From Sabellastarte sp. h YS-2021 (taxonomy: Eukaryota > Annelida > Polychaeta > Sabellida > Sabellidae), in NCBI GenBank assembly GCA_964017235.1, contig OZ024927.1, forward strand, positions 58,533,293-58,597,292: 64,000 bases of DNA, written 5' to 3'. Shown here one piece after another: positions 1 to 13,200 of this stretch. Position 1 is the first letter of the stretch. Every line of letters starts with the position of its first letter. The notes below the pieces were generated by a model that saw only the letters and a program-made list of their open reading frames with translations, was not told the DNA's origin and did not search any database. The position numbers and the translations under genes are program-made.

Positions 1-10
1 AAATTCTGGC

Positions 11-496
11 GTTACATCTCAATATTTGACTTAGTTACGGAGTAAAAAAGGCGCTCCGGGTACTTGGACAGGTCGCTACATGGTTTCCTACCGAGATATA
101 AGTCTGAAATCATTGCTATAATCATTAATGCCACAAAACTAAACCCCTGCCAAAATTACAGCGTTACATCTCAATATTTTACTTAGTTACCGAGGAAAAA
201 AGGCTCTCCCGGTACTTGGGCGATGTAGCCTGGATAGGTCGCAACACGACTTTTCAACTTTCATGTCAGTCTCAAATCACATCTATTATCACCAGTGCCA
301 CAAAACTAATGTCCTGCCCAAATTACAGCATTATATCTCAATATTTGACTTATTTACAGACCAAAAAATGTGCCTCGAGTACTTGGGTCATGGAGCCTGG
401 ACAAGTCGCGGCATGAGTTTCCCACCTAGATGTAAGTCTGAAATCATTTTTGTTATCACTAGTTCCACAAAACTAAAATCCTGACCAAATTCCAGC
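11..496 (+). repeat. Landmark trimer subtype ('catggtttcc' A, long-open-frame B/C)
   Basis: This trimer subtype has an A monomer with 'catggtttcctaccgag', a B monomer with 'tattttacttag', 'cacgacttttcaac' and 'catgtcagtctc', and a C monomer starting 'attatatctc'. It recurs 18 times in the window, with the B-monomer point 'gatgtagcc' near 217, 3633, 5093, 7534, 8998, 10458, 12900, 14364, 15824, 18751, 23632, 25583, 40203, 42154, 48492, 51908, 53859 and 58736. In the copy near 18.75 kb the A monomer is hybrid. The spacing of these copies is what first reveals the second-order repeats. The A monomer carries an AATT insertion in 13 of the copies. B/C substitutions remove stop codons, so short open frames appear here; I do not regard them as genes. 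Confidence 0.9.
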
Positions 497-649
497 GTTA
501 CATCTCAATATTTGACTTAGTTACGGAGTAAAAAAGGCGCTCCGGGTACTTGGACAGGTCGCTACATGAGTTTCCTACCGAGATGTAAGTCTGAAATCAT
601 TGCTGTAATCATTATTGCCACAAAACTAAACCCCTGCCAAAATTTCAGC
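497..649 (+). repeat. Type A monomer, reference copy (153 bp)
   Basis: This is the first and shortest monomer of the trimer. It starts at 'gttacatctc', has the A6 tract in 'gagtaaaaaaggc', then 'acttggacaggtcg' and 'catgagtttcctacc', and ends with 'aaactaaacccctgcc'. Aligned by eye to type C it is colinear for the first 57 bp and the last 96 bp. The only length difference is 14 bp missing directly after 'acttgg'. Subtypes seen elsewhere are a 152-bp form with 'catggtttcc', forms with an added 4 bp (AATT or GATC) near monomer position 91-96, and forms with 'cgttacatg' or 'ctggtcgctac'. Confidence 0.95.
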
Positions 650-816
650 GTTACATCTCAATATTTGACTTAGTTACAGAGGAAAAAAGGCTCTCCCGGT
701 ACTTGGGCGATGTAGCCTGGATAGGTTGCAACACAACTTTTCAAGTTTGATGTAATTCTCAAATCACTTCTATTATCACCAGTGCCACAAAACTAATGTC
801 CTGCCCAAATTACAGT
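650..816 (+). repeat. Type B monomer, reference copy (167 bp)
   Basis: This is the second monomer of the trimer. It carries 'gaggaaaaaagg', 'ggtacttggg', 'gatgtagcctggatagg', 'gcaacacaacttttcaa' and 'tcacttctattatcaccag', and ends with 'tgtcctgcccaaattac'. It is full length and contains the 14 bp that type A lacks ('gcaatgtagcctgg' in most copies). Its main subtypes differ at 'ggcgctccc', 'ggcactccc' or 'ggctctccc', at 'caactttgatg' or 'caagtttgatg', at 'aaactaatg' or 'aaattaatg', and at 'aaattacag' or 'aaataacag'. Combinations of these variants identify the duplicated blocks listed below. Confidence 0.95.
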
Positions 817-983
817 GTTACATCTCAATATTTGACTTATTTACAGACCAAAAAATGTGCCTCGAGTACTTGGGCCATGGAGCCTTCACAAATCGTGGCA
901 TGAGTTTCCCACCTAGATGCAACTCTGAAATCATTTTTGTTATCACTAGTGCCACGAAACTAATGTCCTGACCAAATTCCAGC
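817..983 (+). repeat. Type C monomer, reference copy (167 bp)
   Basis: This is the third monomer of the trimer, recognised by 'gacttatttacagacc' and the A6 tract in 'ccaaaaaatg'. It also has 'gagtacttggg', 'catgagtttcccacc' and 'gttatcactagt', and ends with 'ccaaattccagc'. It aligns to type A over 57 + 48 + 48 bp, plus the 14-bp segment missing from A ('gccatggagccttc' here, 'gccatggagcctgg' in others). The hexamer ACTAGT (a SpeI site) occurs once per trimer in this monomer. CTCGAG (XhoI) occurs only in a subset, replaced by CTTGAG or CTCAAG in the rest. Confidence 0.95.
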
Positions 984-3900
984 ATTACATCTCAATATTT
1001 GACTTAGTTACAGAGGAAAAAAGACTCTTCGGGTACTTGGACTGGTCGCTACATGAGTTTCCTACCAAGATGTAAGTCTGAAATTATTGCTATAATCATT
1101 ATTGCCACGAAACTAAACCCCTGCCAAAATTTCAGCGTTACATCTCAATATTTGACTTAGTTACAGAGGAAAAAAGGCGCTCCCGGTACTTGGGCAATGT
1201 AGCCTGGATAGGTCGCAACACAACTTTTCAACTTTGATGTAATTCTCAAATCACTTCTATTATCACCAGTGCCACAAAATTAATGTCCTGCCCAAATTAC
1301 AGCGTTTCATCTCAATATTTGACTTATTTACAGACCAAAAAATGCGCCTCAAGTACTTGGGTCATGGAGCCTGGACAAGTCGCGGCATGAGTTTCCCACC
1401 TAGATGTAAGTCTGAAATCATTTTTGTTATCACTAGTCCCACGAAACTAATGTCCTGACTAAATTCCAGCGTTACATCTCAATATTTGACTTAGTTACAG
1501 AGTAAAAAAGGCGCTCCGGGTACTTGGACAGGTCGCTACATGAGTTTCCTACCGAGATGTAGGTCTGAAATCATTCCTATAATCATTATTGCCACGAAAC
1601 TAAACCCCTGCCAAAATTTCAGCGTTACATCTCAATATTTGACTTAGCTACAGAGGAAAAAAGGCGCTCCCGGTACTTGGGCAATGTAGCCTGGATAGGT
1701 CGCAACACAACTTTTCAAGTTTGATGTAATTCTCAAATCACTTCTATTATCACCAGTGCCACAAAACTAATGTCCTGCCCAAATTACAGCGTTACATCTC
1801 AATATTTGACTTATTTACAGACCAAAAAATGTGCCTCGAGTACTTGGGCCATGGAGCCTTCACAAATCGTGGCATGAGTTTCCCACCTAGATGCAACTCT
1901 GAAATCATTTTTGTTATCACTAGTGCCACGAAACTAATGTCCTGACCAAATTCTAGCATTACATCTCAATATTTGACTTAGTTACAGAGGAAAAAAGACT
2001 CTTCGGGTACTTGGACTGGTCGCTACATGAGTTTCCTACCAAGATGTAAGTCTGAAATTATTGCTATAATCATTATTGCCACGAAACTAAACCCCTGCCA
2101 AAATTTCAGCGTTACATCTCAATATTTGACTTAGTTACAGAGGAAAAAAGGCGCTCCCGGTACTTGGGCAATGTAGCCTGGATAGGTCGCAACACAACTT
2201 TTCAACTTTGATGTAATTCTCAAATCACTTCTATTATCACCAGTGCCACAAAACTAATGTCCTGCCCAAATTACAGCGTTACATCTCAATATTTGACTTA
2301 TTTACAGACCAAAAAATGCGCCTTGAGTACTTTGGTCATGGAGCCTGGACAAGTCGCGGCATGAGTTTCCCACCTAGATGTAAGTCTGAAATCATTTTTG
2401 TTATCACTAGTCCCACGAAACTAATGTCCTGACCAAATTCCAGCGTTACATCTCAATATTTGACTTAGTTACGGAGTAAAAAAGGCGCTCCGGGTACTTG
2501 GACAGGTCGCTACATGAGTTTCCTACCGAGATGTAAGTCGATCTGAAATCATTCCTATAATCATTATTGCCACGAAACTAAACCCCTGCCAAAATTTCAG
2601 CGTTACATCTCAATATTTGACTTAGTTACAGAGGAAAAAAGGCACTCCCGGTACTTGGGCAATGTAGCCTGGATAGGTCGCAACACAACTTTTCAAGTTT
2701 GATGTAATTCTCAAATCACTTCTAATATCACCAGTGCCACAAAACTAATGTCCTGCCCAAATAACAGCGTTACATCTCAATATTTGACTTATTTACAGAC
2801 CAAAAAATGTGCCTCGAGTACTTGGGCCATGGAGCCTGGACAAATCGTGGCATGAGTTTCCCACCTAGATGTAACTCTGAAATCATTTTTGTTATCACTA
2901 GTGCCACGAAACTAATGTCCTGACCAAATTCCAGCATTACATCTCAATATTTGACTTAGTTACGGAGGAAAAAAGGCTCTTCGGGTACTTGGACAGGTCG
3001 TTACATGAGTTTCCTACCAAGATGTAAGTCTGAAATCATTGCTATAATCATTATTGCCACGAAACTAAACCCCTGCCAAAATTTCAGCGTTACATCTCAA
3101 TATTTGACTTAGTTACAGAGGAAAAAAGGCGCTCCCGGTACTTGGGCAATGTAGCCTGGATAGGTCGCAACACAACTTTTCAACTTTGATGTAATTCTCA
3201 AATCACTTCTATTATCACCAGTGCCACAAAACTAATGTCCTGCCCAAATTACAGCGTTACATCTCAATATTTGACTTATTTACAGACCAAAAAATGCGCC
3301 TTGAGTACTTGGGTCATGGAGCCTGGACAAGTCGCGGCATGAGTTTCCCACCTAGATGTAAGTCTGAAATCATTTTTGTTATCACTAGTTCCACAAAACT
3401 AAAATCCTGACCAAATTCTGGCGTTACATCTCAATATTTGACTTAGTTACGGAGTAAAAAAGGCGCTCCGGGTACTTGGACAGGTCGCTACATGGTTTCC
3501 TACCGAGATATAATTAAGTCTGAAATCATTGCTATAATCATTAATGCCACAAAACTAAACCCCTGCCAAAATTACAGCGTTACATCTCAATATTTTACTT
3601 AGTTACCGAGGAAAAAAGGCTCTCCCGGTACTTGGGCGATGTAGCCTGGATAGGTCGCAACACGACTTTTCAACTTTCATGTCAGTCTCAAATCACATCT
3701 ATTATCACCAGTGCCACAAAACTAATGTCCTGCCCAAATTACAGCATTATATCTCAATATTTGACTTATTTACAGACCAAAAAATGTGCCTCGAGTACTT
3801 GGGTCATGGAGCCTGGACAAGTCGCGGCATGAGTTTCCCACCTAGATGTAAGTCTGAAATCATTTTTGTTATCACTAGTTCCACAAAACTAAAATCCTGA

Positions 3901-4886
3901 CCAAATTCCAGCGTTACATCTCAATATTTGACTTAGTTACGGAGTAAAAAAGGCGCTCCGGGTACTTGGACAGGTCGCTACATGAGTTTCCTACCGAGAT
4001 GTAAGTCTGAAATCATTGCTGTAATCATTATTGCCACAAAACTAAACCCCTGCCAAAATTTCAGCGTTACATCTCAATATTTGACTTAGTTACAGAGGAA
4101 AAAAGGCTCTCCCGGTACTTGGGCGATGTAGCCTGGATAGGTTGCAACACAACTTTTCAAGTTTGATGTAATTCTCAAATCACTTCTATTATCACCAGTG
4201 CCACAAAACTAATGTCCTGCCCAAATTACAGCGTTACATCTCAATATTTGACTTATTTACAGACCAAAAAATGTGCCTCGAGTACTTGGGCCATGGAGCC
4301 TTCACAAATCGTGGCATGAGTTTCCCACCTAGATGCAACTCTGAAATCATTTTTGTTATCACTAGTGCCACGAAACTAATGTCCTGACCAAATTCCAGCA
4401 TTACATCTCAATATTTGACTTAGTTACGGAGGAAAAAAGGCTCTTCGGGTACTTGGACTGGTCGCTACATGAGTTTCCTACCAAGATGTAAGTCTGAAAT
4501 TATTGCTATAATCATTATTGCCACGAAACTAAACCCCTGCCAAAATTTCAGCGTTACATCTCAATATTTGACTTAGTTACAGAGGAAAAAAGGCGCTCCC
4601 GGTACTTGGGCAATGTAGCCTGGATAGGTCGCAACACAACTTTTCAACTTTGATGTAATTCTCAAATCACTTATATTATCACCAGTGCCACAAAACTAAT
4701 GTCCTGCCCAAATTACAGCGTTACATCTCAATATTTGACTTATTTACAGACCAAAAAATGCGCCTTGAGTACTTGGGTCATGGAGCCTGGACAAGTCGCG
4801 GCATGAGTTTCCCACCTAGATGTAAGTCTGAAATCATTTTTGTTATCACTAGTTCCACAAAACTAAAATCCTGACCAAATTCTGGC

Positions 4887-7800
4887 GTTACATCTCAATA
4901 TTTGACTTAGTTACGGAGTAAAAAAGGCGCTCCGGGTACTTGGACAGGTCGCTACATGGTTTCCTACCGAGATATAAGTCTGAAATCATTGCTATAATCA
5001 TTAATGCCACAAAACTAAACCCCTGCCAAAATTACAGCGTTACATCTCAATATTTTACTTAGTTACCGAGGAAAAAAGGCTCTCCCGGTACTTGGGCGAT
5101 GTAGCCTGGATAGGTCGCAACACGACTTTTCAACTTTCATGTCAGTCTCAAATCACATCTATTATCACCAGTGCCACAAAACTAATGTCCTGCCCAAATT
5201 ACAGCATTATATCTCAATATTTGACTTATTTACAGACCAAAAAATGTGCCTCGAGTACTTGGGTCATGGAGCCTGGACAAGTCGCGGCATGAGTTTCCCA
5301 CCTAGATGTAAGTCTGAAATCATTTTTGTTATCACTAGTTCCACAAAACTAAAATCCTGACCAAATTCCAGCGTTACATCTCAATATTTGACTTAGTTAC
5401 GGAGTAAAAAAGGCGCTCCGGGTACTTGGACAGGTCGCTACATGAGTTTCCTACCGAGATGTAAGTCTGAAATCATTGCTGTAATCATTATTGCCACAAA
5501 ACTAAACCCCTGCCAAAATTTCAGCGTTTCATCTCAATATTTGACTTAGTTACAGAGGAAAAAAGGCTCTCCCGGTACTTGGGCGATGTAGCCTGGATAG
5601 GTTGCAACACAACTTTTCAAGTTTGATGTAATTCTCAAATCACTTCTATTATCACCAGTGCCACAAAACTAATGTCCTGCCCAAATTACAGCGTTACATC
5701 TCAATATTTGACTTATTTACAGACCAAAAAATGTGCCTCGAGTACTTGGGCCATGGAGCCTTCACAAATCATGGCATGAGTTTCCCACCTAGATGCAACT
5801 CTGAAATTATTTTTGTTATCACTAGTGCCACGAAACTAATGTCCTGACCAAATTCCAGCATTACATCTCAATATTTGACTTAGTTACAGAGGAAAAAAGA
5901 CTCTTCGGGTACTTGGACTGGTCGCTACATGAGTTTCCTACCAAGATGTAAGTCTGAAATTATTGCTATAATCATTATTGCCACGAAACTAAACCCCTGC
6001 CAAAATTTCAGCGTTACATCTCAATATTTGACTTAGTTACAGAGGAAAAAAGGCGCTCCCGGTACTTGGGCAATGTAGCCTGGATAGGTCGCAACACAAC
6101 TTTTCAACTTTGATGTAATTCTCAAATCACTTCTATTATCACCAGTGCCACAAAACTAATGTCCTGCCCAATTACAGCGTTACATCTCAATATTTGACTT
6201 ATTTACAGACCAAAAAATGCGCCTTGAGTACTTTGGTCATGGAGCCTGGACAAGTCGCGGCATGAGTTTCCCACCTAGATGTAAGTCTGAAATCATTTTT
6301 GTTATCACTAGTCCCACGAAACTAATGTCCTGACCAAATTCCAGCGTTGCATCTCAATATTTGACTTAGTTACGGAGTAAAAAAGGCGCTCCGGGTACTT
6401 GGACAGGTCGCTACATGAGTTTCCTACCGAGATGTAAGTCGATCTGAAATCATTCCTATAATCATTATTGCCACGAAACTAAACCCCTGCCAAAATTTCA
6501 GCGTTACATCTCAATATTTGACTTAGTTACAGAGGAAAAAAGGCACTCCCGGTACTTGGGCAATGTAGCCTGGATAGGTCGCAACACAACTTTTCAAGTT
6601 TGATGTAATTCTCAAATCACTTCTATTATCACCAGTGCCACAAAACTAATGTCCTGCCCAAATAACAGCGTTACATCTCAATATTTGACTTATTTACAGA
6701 CCAAAAAATGTGCCTCGAGTACTTGGGCCATGGAGCCTGGACAAATCGTGGCATGAGTTTCCCACCTAGATGTAACTCTGAAATCATTTTTGTTATCACT
6801 AGTGCCACGAAACTAATGTCCTGACCAAATTCCAGCATTACATCTCAATATTTGACTTAGTTACGGAGGAAAAAAGGCTCTTCGGGTACTTGGACAGGTC
6901 GTTACATGAGTTTCCTACCAAGATGTAAGTCTGAAATCATTGCTATAATCATTATTGCCACGAAACTAAACCCCTGCCAAAATTTCAGCGTTACATCTCA
7001 ATATTTGACTTAGTTACAGAGGAAAAAAGGCGCTCCCGGTACTTGGGCAATGTAGCCTGGATAGGTCGCAACACAACTTTTCAACTTTGATGTAATTCTC
7101 AAATCACTTCTATTATCAACAGTGCCACAAAACTAATGTCCTGCCCAAATTACAGCGTTACATCTCAATATTTGACTTATTTACAGACCAAAAAATGCGC
7201 CTTGAGTACTTGGGTCATGGAGCCTGGACAAGTCGCGGCATGAGTTTCCCACCTAGATGTAAGTCTGAAATCATTTTTGTTATCACTAGTTCCACAAAAC
7301 TAAAATCCTGACCAAATTCTGGCGTTACATCTCAATATTTGACTTAGTTACGGAGTAAAAAAGGCGCTCCGGGTACTTGGACAGGTCGCTACATGGTTTC
7401 CTACCGAGATATAATTAAGTCTGAAATCATTGCTATAATCATTAATGCCACAAAACTAAACCCCTGCCAAAATTACAGCGTTACATCTCAATATTTTACT
7501 TAGTTACCGAGGAAAAAAGGCTCTCCCGGTACTTGGGCGATGTAGCCTGGATAGGTCGCAACACGACTTTTCAACTTTCATGTCAGTCTCAAATCACATC
7601 TATTATCACCAGTGCCACAAAACTAATGTCCTGCCCAAATTACAGCATTATATCTCAATATTTGACTTATTTACAGACCAAAAAATGTGCCTCGAGTACT
7701 TGGGTCATGGAGCCTGGACAAGTCGCGGCATGAGTTTCCCACCTAGATGTAAGTCTGAAATCATTTTTGTTATCACTAGTTCCACAAAACTAAAATCCTG

Positions 7801-10251
7801 ACCAAATTCCAGCGTTACATCTCAATATTTGACTTAGTTACGGAGTAAAAAAGGCGCTCCGGGTACTTGGACAGGTCGCTACATGAGTTTCCTACCGAGA
7901 TGTAAGTCTGAAATCATTGCTGTAATCATTATTGCCACAAAACTAAACCCCTGCCAAAATTTCAGCGTTACATCTCAATATTTGACTTAGTTACAGAGGA
8001 AAAAAGGCTCTCCCGGTACTTGGGCGATGTAGCCTGGATAGGTTGCAACACAACTTTTCAAGTTTGATGTAATTCTCAAATCACTTCTATTATCACCAGT
8101 GCCACAAAACTAATGTCCTGCCCAAATTACAGCGTTACATCTCAATATTTGACTTATTTACAGACCAAAAAATGTGCCTCGAGTACTTGGGCCATGGAGC
8201 CTTCACAAATCGTGGCATGAGTTTCCCACCTAGATGCAACTCTGAAATCATTTTTGTTATCACTAGTGCCACGAAACTAATGTCCTGACCAAATTCCAGC
8301 ATTACATCTCAATATTTGACTTAGTTACGGAGGAAAAAAGGCTCTTCGGGTACTTGGACTGGTCGCTACATGAGTTTCCTACCAAGATGTAAGTCTGAAA
8401 TTATTGCTATAATCATTATTGCCACGAAACTAAACCCCTGCCAAAATTTCAGCGTTACATCTCAATATTTGACTTAGTTACAGAGGAAAAAAGGCGCTCC
8501 CGGTACTTGGGCAATGTAGCCTGGATAGGTCGCAACACAACTTTTCAACTTTGATGTAATTCTCAAATCACTTATATTATCACCAGTGCCACAAAACTAA
8601 TGTCCTGCCCAAATTACAGCGTTACATCTCAATATTTGACTTATTTACAGACCAAAAAATGCGCCTTGAGTACTTGGGTCATGGAGCCTGGACAAGTCGC
8701 GGCATGAGTTTCCCACCTAGATGTAAGTCTGAAATCATTTTTGTTATCACTAGTTCCACAAAACTAAAATCCTGACCAAATTCTGGCGTTACATCTCAAT
8801 ATTTGACTTAGTTACGGAGTAAAAAAGGCGCTCCGGGTACTTGGACAGGTCGCTACATGGTTTCCTACCGAGATATAATTAAGTCTGAAATCATTGCTAT
8901 AATCATTAATGCCACAAAACTAAACCCCTGCCAAAATTACAGCGTTACATCTCAATATTTTACTTAGTTACCGAGGAAAAAAGGCTCTCCCGGTACTTGG
9001 GCGATGTAGCCTGGATAGGTCGCAACACGACTTTTCAACTTTCATGTCAGTCTCAAATCACATCTATTATCACCAGTGCCACAAAACTAATGTCCTGCCC
9101 AAATTACAGCATTATATCTCAATATTTGACTTATTTACAGACCAAAAAATGTGCCTCGAGTACTTGGGTCATGGAGCCTGGACAAGTCGCGGCATGAGTT
9201 TCCCACCTAGATGTAAGTCTGAAATCATTTTTGTTATCACTAGTTCCACAAAACTAAAATCCTGACCAAATTCCAGCGTTACATCTCAATATTTGACTTA
9301 GTTACGGAGTAAAAAAGGCGCTCCGGGTACTTGGACAGGTCGCTACATGAGTTTCCTACCGAGATGTAAGTCTGAAATCATTGCTGTAATCATTATTGCC
9401 ACAAAACTAAACCCCTGCCAAAATGTCAGCGTTACATCTCAATATTTGACTTAGTTACAGAGGAAAAAAGGCTCTCCCGGTACTTGGGCGATGTAGCCTG
9501 GATAGGTTGCAACACAACTTTTCAAGTTTGATGTAATTCTCAAATCACTTCTATTATCACCAGTGCCACAAAACTAATGTCCTGCCCAAATTACAGCGTT
9601 ACATCTCAATATTTGACTTATTTACAGACCAAAAAATGTGCCTCGAGTACTTGGGCCATGGAGCCTTCACAAATCGTGGCATGAGTTTCCCACCTAGATG
9701 CAACTCTGAAATCATTTTTGTTATCACTAGTGCCACGAAACTAATGTCCTGACCAAATTCCAGCATTACATCTCAATATTTGACTTAGTTACGGAGGAAA
9801 AAAGGCTCTTCGGGTACTTGGACTGGTCGCTACATGAGTTTCCTACCAAGATGTAAGTCTGAAATTATTGCTATAATCATTATTGCCACGAAACTAAACC
9901 CCTGCCAAAATTTCAGCGTTACATCTCAATATTTGACTTAGTTACAGAGGAAAAAAGGCGCTCCCGGTACTTGGGCAATGTAGCCTGGATAGGTCGCAAC
10001 ACAACTTTTCAACTTTGATGTAATTCTGAAATCACTTATATTATCACCAGTGCCACAAAACTAATGTCCTGCCCAAATTACAGCGTTACATCTCAATATT
10101 TGACTTATTTACAGACCAAAAAATGCGCCTTGAGTACTTGGGTCATGGAGCCTGGACAAGTCGCGGCATGAGTTTCCCACCTAGATGTAAGTCTGAAATC
10201 ATTTTTGTTATCACTAGTTCCACAAAACTAAAATCCTGACCAAATTCTGGC
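4887..10251 (+). repeat. Second-order repeat unit, copy 1 (5,365 bp; 11 trimers)
   Basis: Three landmark trimers at internal offsets 0, about 2,441 and about 3,905 mark a unit of 11 trimers (33 monomers). Rare variants recur at exactly +5,366 in the following copy. These include the GATC insertion at 6441 and 11807, and the shortened 'tgcccaattacag' near 6166 and 11532. Private changes are few, for example 'caaatcatggc' near 5766. Copy identity looks extremely high, but I have not calculated it. Confidence 0.85.
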
Positions 10252-13200
10252 GTTACATCTCAATATTTGACTTAGTTACGGAGTAAAAAAGGCGCTCCGG
10301 GTACTTGGACAGGTCGCTACATGGTTTCCTACCGAGATATAAGTCTGAAATCATTGCTATAATCATTAATGCCACAAAACTAAACCCCTGCCAAAATTAC
10401 AGCGTTACATCTCAATATTTTACTTAGTTACCGAGGAAAAAAGGCTCTCCCGGTACTTGGGCGATGTAGCCTGGATAGGTCGCAACACGACTTTTCAACT
10501 TTCATGTCAGTCTCAAATCACATCTATTATCACCAGTGCCACAAAACTAATGTCCTGCCCAAATTACAGCATTATATCTCAATATTTGACTTATTTACAG
10601 ACCAAAAAATGTGCCTCGAGTACTTGGGTCATGGAGCCTGGACAAGTCGCGGCATGAGTTTCCCACCTAGATGTAAGTCTGAAATCATTTTTGTTATCAC
10701 TAGTTCCACAAAACTAAAATCCTGACCAAATTCCAGCGTTACATCTCAATATTTGACTTAGTTACGGAGTAAAAAAGGCGCTCCGGGTACTTGGACAGGT
10801 CGCTACATGAGTTTCCTACCGAGATGTAAGTCTGAAATCATTGCTGTAATCATTATTGCCACAAAACTAAACCCCTGCCAAAATTTCAGCGTTACATCTC
10901 AATATTTGACTTAGTTACAGAGGAAAAAAGGCTCTCCCGGTACTTGGGCGATGTAGCCTGGATAGGTTGCAACACAACTTTTCAAGTTTGATGTAATTCT
11001 CAAATCACTTCTATTATCACCAGTGCCACAAAACTAATGTCCTGCCCAAATTACAGCGTTACATCTCAATATTTGACTTATTTACAGACCAAAAAATGTG
11101 CCTCGAGTACTTGGGCCATGGAGCCTTCACAAATCGTGGCATGAGTTTCCCACCTAGATGCAACTCTGAAATCATTTTTGTTATCACTAGTGCCACGAAA
11201 CTAATGTCCTGACCAAATTCCAGCATTACATCTCAATATTTGACTTAGTTACAGAGGAAAAAAGACTCTTCGGGTACTTGGACTGGTCGCTACATGAGTT
11301 TCCTACCAAGATGTAAGTCTGAAATTATTGCTATAATCATTATTGCCACGAAACTAAACCCCTGCCAAAATTTCAGCGTTACATCTCAATATTTGACTTA
11401 GTTACAGAGGAAAAAAAGGCGCTCCCGGTACTTGGGCAATGTAGCCTGGATAGGTCGCAACACAACTTTTCAACTTTGATGTAATTCTCAAATCACTTCT
11501 ATTATCACCAGTGCCACAAAACTAATGTCCTGCCCAATTACAGCGTTACATCTCAATATTTGACTTATTTACAGACCAAAAAATGCGCCTTGAGTACTTT
11601 GGTCATGGAGCCTGGACAAGTCGCGGCATGAGTTTCCCACCTAGATGTAAGTCTGAAATCATTTTTGTTATCACTAGTCCCACGAAACTAATGTCCTGAC
11701 CAAATTCCAGCGTTGCATCTCAATATTTGACTTAGTTACGGAGTAAAAAAGGCGCTCCGGGTACTTGGACAGGTCGCTACATGAGTTTCCTACCGAGATG
11801 TAAGTCGATCTGAAATCATTCCTATAATCATTATTGCCACGAAACTAAACCCCTGCCAAAATTTCAGCGTTACATCTCAATATTTGACTTAGTTACAGAG
11901 GAAAAAAGGCACTCCCGGTACTTGGGCAATGTAGCCTGGATAGGTCGCAACACAACTTTTCAAGTTTGATGTAATTCTCAAATCACTTCTATTATCACCA
12001 GTGCCACAAAACTAATGTCCTGCCCAAATAACAGCGTTACATCTCAATATTTGACTTATTTACAGACCAAAAAATGTGCCTCGAGTACTTGGGCCATGGA
12101 GCCTGGACAAATCGTGGCATGAGTTTCCCACCTAGATGTAACTCTGAAATCATTTTTGTTATCACTAGTGCCACGAAACTAATGTCCTGACCAAATTCCA
12201 GCATTACATCTCAATATTTGACTTAGTTACGGAGGAAAAAAGGCTCTTCGGGTACTTGGACAGGTCGTTACATGAGTTTCCTACCAAGATGTAAGTCTGA
12301 AATCATTGCTATAATCATTATTGCCACGAAACTAAACCCCTGCCAAAATTTCAGCGTTACATCTCAATATTTGACTTAGTTACAGAGGAAAAAAGGCGCT
12401 CCCGGTACTTGGGCAATGTAGCCTGGATAGGTCGCAACACAACTTTTCAACTTTGATGTAATTCTCAAATCACTTCTATTATCAACAGTGCCACAAAACT
12501 AATGTCCTGCCCAAATTACAGCGTTACATCTCAATATTTGACTTATTTACAGACCAAAAAATGCGCCTTGAGTACTTGGGTCATGGAGCCTGGACAAGTC
12601 GCGGCATGAGTTTCCCACCTAGATGTAAGTCTGAAATCATTTTTGTTATCACTAGTTCCACAAAACTAAAATCCTGACCAAATTCTGGCGTTACATCTCA
12701 ATATTTGACTTAGTTACGGAGTAAAAAAGGCGCTCCGGGTACTTGGACAGGTCGCTACATGGTTTCCTACCGAGATATAATTAAGTCTGAAATCATTGCT
12801 ATAATCATTAATGCCACAAAACTAAACCCCTGCCAAAATTACAGCGTTACATCTCAATATTTTACTTAGTTACCGAGGAAAAAAGGCTCTCCCGGTACTT
12901 GGGCGATGTAGCCTGGATAGGTCGCAACACGACTTTTCAACTTTCATGTCAGTCTCAAATCACATCTATTATCACCAGTGCCACAAAACTAATGTCCTGC
13001 CCAAATTACAGCATTATATCTCAATATTTGACTTATTTACAGACCAAAAAATGTGCCTCGAGTACTTGGGTCATGGAGCCTGGACAAGTCGCGGCATGAG
13101 TTTCCCACCTAGATGTAAGTCTGAAATCATTTTTGTTATCACTAGTTCCACAAAACTAAAATCCTGACCAAATTCCAGCGTTACATCTCAATATTTGACT

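Larger units (their letters stand above)
497..983 (+). repeat. Basic higher-order unit: A-B-C trimer (487 bp)
   Basis: The three monomers sum to 153 + 167 + 167 = 487 bp, which sets the array rhythm. Spacing between equivalent points over long distances averages close to 487.7 bp; small departures come from 4-bp insertions and single-base gaps in A monomers. Within a trimer the monomers are clearly diverged, whereas trimers far apart are nearly identical. That is the usual sign that the trimer, not the monomer, is the unit being amplified and homogenised. Confidence 0.95.
11..4886 (+). repeat. Rearranged left version of the 5.37-kb block (about 4.88 kb)
   Basis: Landmark trimers sit at 11 and about 3423, with the next at 4887. 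The first interval is 3,416 bp, against 2,441 bp in the regular second-order unit, so this block has about 975 bp (two trimers) extra, around 1.2-2.2 kb. It also lacks the roughly 1,464-bp interval present in the regular unit. The extra part carries 'aaattaatg' (about 1277), 'cctcaagtac' (about 1346) and the rare 'gatgtaggtctg' (about 1557). The same markers reappear at offset 15,607-15,608, so this is a real variant block and not noise. Confidence 0.75.

Noticed and set aside
240..260. Possible RNA polymerase III B box at 'ggtcgcaacac' / 'ggttgcaacac' in B monomers
   Set aside because: It does not fit GGTTCRANNCC, and there is no suitable A box upstream or tRNA-like fold.
216..484. Overlapping open frames of 66 and 73 codons in the landmark trimer, repeated 18 times
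   Set aside because: They exist only because substitutions in this trimer subtype remove stop codons. They overlap in two frames, span the monomer B/C boundary, show no recognisable domain and are pure satellite sequence. The identical translation in all 18 copies reflects DNA homogenisation, not protein selection.
576..600. Splice-donor-like 'gtaagt' and acceptor-like 'ttacag' in many monomers
   Set aside because: Such short motifs are expected by chance and are copied with the satellite. No coding exon or other gene structure surrounds them.
613..640. Telomere-like 'ctaaaccc' in 'aaactaaacccctg' of A monomers
   Set aside because: Eight bases fit the plant telomere repeat, but it is a single partial unit per A monomer followed by a mismatch. 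There is no tandem telomeric array.
2960..2990. CENP-B box-like sequence around 'cttcgggtacttgg' in A monomers
   Set aside because: It has TTCG, but the required A and the downstream CGGG core do not fall at the right spacing. I see no match to the CENP-B box essential bases in any monomer type.
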